A stretch of DNA of 64,000 nucleotides, taken from positions 1,726,974-1,790,973 of the forward strand of contig NZ_DF968181.1 of the NCBI RefSeq assembly GCF_001192795.1, in the 5' to 3' direction. This document shows, one piece after another, positions 61,207-64,000 of this stretch; position 1 is the stretch's first letter, and the number at the start of each line of letters is the position of its first letter. The notes beneath the pieces were generated by a model. That model did not search any database, was not told the origin of the DNA, and saw nothing but the letters and a program-made list of their open reading frames with translations. The position numbers and the translations under genes were made by a program. The stretch comes from Flexilinea flocculi (lineage in GTDB: Bacteria; Chloroflexota; Anaerolineae; Anaerolineales; Anaerolineaceae).

Positions 61207-62649
61207 ATGGAAGTGAAATTATCAAATGGCAAAGTAATTCCGATGGAAATGCACAAAATTAAAATTGTTCAACAGACATTCTTGCCAGCCATAGAAGAAC
61301 GCATTGAAGCAATACAATCAGCGGGTTTCAATACATTCCTTCTCAAAAGCCACAACCTTTTTCTGGACATGTTGACTGACAGCGGGACCAATGCGATGAG
61401 CGATAACCAGCAGAGCGCCATGCTTTTATCCGATGATGCTTATGCCGGATCAGAGAGTTTTTACAAATTGGAAGAAGCTGTTCAAGATATTTTTGGTTTG
61501 AAATATGTAATTCCAGCACATCAAGGTCGAGCCTGTGAACATTTAATTGCAAAAGTTTTTGTAAAACCCGGAACCTATGTCATTACGAATTACCATTTCA
61601 CTACCACAAAAGCACATATCCGGCTATGCGGCGGGGAAGTCATTGAGTTGATCGGTGATGAAGGACGAATCACCAACAGCCATTGTCCTTTCAAAGGTAA
61701 TATGGATGTTCTGGAACTCCGAAAAACAATCGAAAAATTAGGCAAAGAGCGGATTAATTCGATCAGAATGGAAGCGACAACGAATTTAATAGGCGGTCAA
61801 CCATTTTCTATGCAAAACTTGAAGGAGGTCAGGAAAATCGCTAACGAATATGGCATTATGATGGTAATGGATTGCAGTCTGATCTCAGAAAACGCTTATT
61901 TTATCAAAACCAGAGAACCAGGATTTGAGGATAAAACAATCAAAGAAATTATTCGTGAGATGATTGAACAGGTCGATATGGTCTACATGTCAGCCAGAAA
62001 AAGCGCCATGGCAAGAGGAGGACTGATTGCAACGAATCATCAAAGGATATTTAACGAAATTCTTCCCAATGTACCGGTATATGAAGGATTTATTACATAT
62101 GGCGGAATGTCAACGAAAGAAATTGAATCGATCGCCGTCGGGATGTATGAAATGGTTGACCTCAATATCGCTGGCAGCGGCGCAGAGTTTATCAGATTCT
62201 TTGCGAACCGATTAATTGAGTACGGAGTACCCGTTGTAACACCTCCCGGGGGATTAGGCTGTCATATTGACGCTTCAAAATTCTTGCCAAATATCCCCTG
62301 GAATGAGTATCCTGCCGGAGCTTTGGCAGCAGCAGTCTATATCATTTCCGGCTGCCGCGGAATGGAAAGAGGCAGTTTATCAATGGATCGGGAAGCTGAT
62401 GGGGAAGAAGAACAATCCGACATGGAGCTTCTCCGACTGGCTGTCCCAAGAAGGACTTTTACGATGTCGCAATTAGAATTTTTAGCGGATCGTATTTCCT
62501 GGCTCTACAATCATCGCGACCTCATTCAAGGATTAAAATGGGTTGAAGAACCGCCTGTGTTACGATTCTTTATCGGTCGCCTGGAATCCATTAATCGTTG
62601 GGAGTACGATCTGCTTCAGGCCTTTCAATCGGATTTCGGAGCGTATTAA
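61207..62649 (+). CDS. tpl: Tyrosine phenol-lyase-like beta-eliminating lyase
   Basis: 480 aa from the ATG at 61207 (GGAGG 5 nt upstream; an ATG at 61204 is also possible). PLP-dependent tryptophanase/tyrosine phenol-lyase family: FLLKSHNLFLDMLTDSGTNA, AYAGSESFYKLEEAVQDIFG, PAHQGRACEHL, GGQPFSMQNL, VMDCSLISENAYFIK and Lys265 in MSARKSAMARGG. Two sites that separate the two enzymes favour tyrosine phenol-lyase: FTTTKAH has Thr where tryptophanase has Asp, and GMERGSLS has Arg where tryptophanase has Ile. The SARKSAMARGG loop differs from both reference enzymes (KKDxxV-GG), so substrate scope is uncertain. The reaction would give phenol, pyruvate and ammonia from tyrosine. Preceded by a Tyr-rich leader and terminator. 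Confidence 0.8.
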   Translation: MEVKLSNGKVIPMEMHKIKIVQQTFLPAIEERIEAIQSAGFNTFLLKSHNLFLDMLTDSGTNAMSDNQQSAMLLSDDAYAGSESFYKLEEAVQDIFGLKYVIPAHQGRACEHLIAKVFVKPGTYVITNYHFTTTKAHIRLCGGEVIELIGDEGRITNSHCPFKGNMDVLELRKTIEKLGKERINSIRMEATTNLIGGQPFSMQNLKEVRKIANEYGIMMVMDCSLISENAYFIKTREPGFEDKTIKEIIREMIEQVDMVYMSARKSAMARGGLIATNHQRIFNEILPNVPVYEGFITYGGMSTKEIESIAVGMYEMVDLNIAGSGAEFIRFFANRLIEYGVPVVTPPGGLGCHIDASKFLPNIPWNEYPAGALAAAVYIISGCRGMERGSLSMDREADGEEEQSDMELLRLAVPRRTFTMSQLEFLADRISWLYNHRDLIQGLKWVEEPPVLRFFIGRLESINRWEYDLLQAFQSDFGAY

Positions 62650-62738
62650 CGATTTCGGCTGATGATTCGCACGCTCTGTTTGTTTTCGGCATAGTTTATT
62701 AAGCATCTTCGATGATGATTCATTTCGATCAGGACATA

Positions 62739-63132
62739 CAGTAATTCGAAATAATAAAAATTAGGAGAAACGAATAAATATTGTCAAAAAAAAAGCTTGT
62801 ACCTGAATGAATGATGTTCTATATGAAGTTATTAGAAAACAAGTCAAATGGTTTGGATAAATTCTGTCATTGTGTCATTGCGAGTCCCGCAGGAACGAAT
62901 CAATCTCCTGCCGCATGCAAGAATAGAATGCTTCTCAATGATCGCAATGACAGATCATTACATGAATAATTCATCCAATAAATCTTTTACACAAAGCGCA
63001 AGAATCAACACAACATCATATATATTTTTTGCATCTTTCGAAATACTGCCCCATATTCCTGATGACTGAAATCATAAGAACGACAAGTTTTCTTGATGGT
63101 TTTGAAAAGTATTTTCATATTTCGAATTGCTC
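62739..63132. repeat. Possible long copy of the dispersed element
   Basis: Left end CAGTAATTCGAAATA (62739-62753) and right end CATATTTCGAATTGCTC (63116-63132) face each other across about 394 bp. The interior holds a REP-like palindrome and a decayed hairpin piece (TTTTACACAAAGCGCAAG, near 62988). The two ends may instead be separate insertions. No gene is visible in the 558-bp gap. Confidence 0.35.
62873..62952. repeat. REP-like palindrome with TGTCATTGCGAG ends
   Basis: TGTCATTGCGAG (62873-62884) and TCGCAATGACA (62942-62952) are inverted. The inner CCCGCAGGAACGAATCAATC resembles the widespread CATTGCGAG-AAGCAATC repeats of many bacterial genomes. Its GC content is higher than the flanks. 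It may be a foreign small repeat inserted in the gap. Confidence 0.6.
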
Positions 63133-63207
63133 CTGTTGAACCAAACAAATATTTCTAAAGTAAAATGAATGATGTAGTGATTACTATTTTTTACAAGGAT
63201 CATAACG

Positions 63208-64000
63208 ATGGAAATTAAAACTGTTTCAATTATTGGCCATGGTGTTTTAGGAAACCTTTTCGGAAAAATCATCACCGATCACCTCGGAAAAGAAGCTGTT
63301 CGATTTGTCGCAGACAAAGATCGAATTGAACGCTATCAAAGAGAAGGTGTGTTTTCCAATGGAGAAAAATGCGATTTCCTCTATATGGATTCAGATGCAC
63401 CTTGTGAACCGGCTGATCTTGTGATATTTACAGTTAAATACCTGCAATTGAACAGTGCAATCAAGACAGCCAGGAACCAGATTGGAGATAATACGATCAT
63501 TTTATCTCTGCTAAATGGTATCGTCAGCGAAGAAATCATCGGAAAGACCTATGGAATGGACAAGATCCTCTACAGTGTCGCTCAAGGAATGGATGCTGTG
63601 AAAACAGGGAATCAACTGACGTATCATCTCCCTGGCCGAATTGAATTCGGTGAAGCAGATGGATCATATTCGGACAAAGTTAAAGCTGTGGATGAATTCT
63701 TCACGAAAGCTGGAATCGCTCATGGAATGCCGAAAGACATGATCAAAAAGATGTGGAGCAAATGGATGCTCAATGTCGGCGTCAATCAGGTGGTTACTGC
63801 TTACGAAACAACATATCGGGAAACGCAAAAAGAAGGGGAAGCCAGAGATAAATTCCTCGCTGCTATGAGAGAAGTCAAAGCAATCGCAAATTACAAAGGA
63901 ATCGATCTCACTGAAGCTGATATCCAGTACTGGGTAAATGATGTCCTTGCACCAATGAGTCCGGATGCCATGCCATCCATGCGGCAGGATACATTAGCTC
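63208..64000 (+). CDS. Ketopantoate reductase family protein (3' end outside window)
   Basis: The first 264 residues are present; the frame runs off the window. It starts at ATG 63208 with AAGGA 8 nt upstream. N-terminal Rossmann motif MEIKTVSIIGHGVLGNLFG, then LVIFTVKYLQLNSAI, LSLLNGIVSEEII and the C-terminal domain KKMWSKWMLNVGVNQVVTAY with the Lys and Asn-x-x-x-Asn features of ApbA/PanE. PanE reduces 2-dehydropantoate to pantoate with NADPH. Some relatives in gene clusters use other 2-oxoacids, so the name is at family level. Confidence 0.85.
   Translation, partial: MEIKTVSIIGHGVLGNLFGKIITDHLGKEAVRFVADKDRIERYQREGVFSNGEKCDFLYMDSDAPCEPADLVIFTVKYLQLNSAIKTARNQIGDNTIILSLLNGIVSEEIIGKTYGMDKILYSVAQGMDAVKTGNQLTYHLPGRIEFGEADGSYSDKVKAVDEFFTKAGIAHGMPKDMIKKMWSKWMLNVGVNQVVTAYETTYRETQKEGEARDKFLAAMREVKAIANYKGIDLTEADIQYWVNDVLAPMSPDAMPSMRQDTLA

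Noticed and set aside
61207-62649. Tryptophanase (tnaA) as the name for the lyase
   Set aside because: Thr in FTTTKAH and Arg in GMERG are the tyrosine phenol-lyase states; tryptophanase has Asp and Ile there.
1-64000. CRISPR arrays, rRNA, tRNA and riboswitches
   Set aside because: No regularly spaced identical repeats, rRNA sequence, tRNA cloverleaf or recognisable riboswitch core was found by reading both strands.

Overview
The window is AT-rich (roughly 40% GC by eye), gene-dense bacterial chromosome from an anaerobic heterotroph. The gene content (bacterial Elp3, type 2 IPP isomerase, NBR1-type Ig-like and lamin-tail secreted proteins, BspA-type repeat proteins, several sugar/nucleoside ABC systems, tyrosine phenol-lyase) fits Chloroflexota class Anaerolineae best. 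That placement is inference from gene families; no rRNA or tRNA lies in the window to confirm it.

Layout. 1-2.7 kb: end of a LacI-type regulator, a LarA-type nickel-pincer racemase/epimerase and a ROK sugar kinase. 2.7-4.9 kb (minus): a ParB-like/UspA fusion and a DUF3842 protein. 5.3-11.7 kb (minus): three tandem BspA-like leucine-rich-repeat exported proteins. 11.9-17 kb (minus): a surface polysaccharide cluster (flippase, polymerase/ligase, two glycosyltransferases), then an MGDG-synthase-like glycosyltransferase (+). 18.5-24.7 kb (+): a BMP-type nucleoside ABC importer with an ADP-ribosylglycohydrolase-family enzyme. 25-27.2 kb (+): FmdB zinc ribbon, a KDSR-like reductase and ornithine carbamoyltransferase (argF). 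27.4-32.4 kb (minus): a LacI-controlled ribose-type sugar ABC operon, flanked on both sides by copies of the argF 3' end. 32.9-37 kb (minus): yggT, yggS, pgeF, DUF2085, L,D-transpeptidase, smpB. 37.3-44.9 kb: capA-elp3, unknown exported and membrane proteins, a NYN nuclease and a lamin-tail protein. 45-47.8 kb (+): dnaX, ybaB, recR. 47.9-51.4 kb: NBR1-Ig protein, FliB-like protein, HAD protein. 51.5-55.4 kb (minus): fni, prenyl synthase, folE and a serine-palmitoyltransferase-like enzyme. 55.7-58.9 kb (+): pyruvate kinase, a VTT membrane protein and a TIGR00300 ornithine cyclodeaminase-type protein. 59-60.8 kb (minus): an ABC exporter. 61-62.6 kb (+): tyrosine phenol-lyase with an apparent leader-peptide attenuator. 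63.2 kb to the end (+): a partial ketopantoate reductase.

Four observations stand out. (1) Upstream of the tyrosine phenol-lyase there is a complete-looking attenuator: a consensus promoter, a 27-codon leader ORF with five Tyr codons (four consecutive), and a strong intrinsic terminator before the gene. (2) Intergenic regions carry a dispersed family of short elements with inverted ends close to CAGTAATTCGAAATATGG; longer copies have a central hairpin. (3) The sugar-transport operon sits between argF and a frameshifted, displaced copy of the argF 3' end that still has its terminator, which resembles the scar of an insertion at a gene's 3' end. (4) A serine-palmitoyltransferase-like synthase and a eukaryote-like 3-ketodihydrosphingosine reductase both occur, so sphingoid-base synthesis is plausible. 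No CRISPR array, rRNA, tRNA, transposase or integrase was seen.
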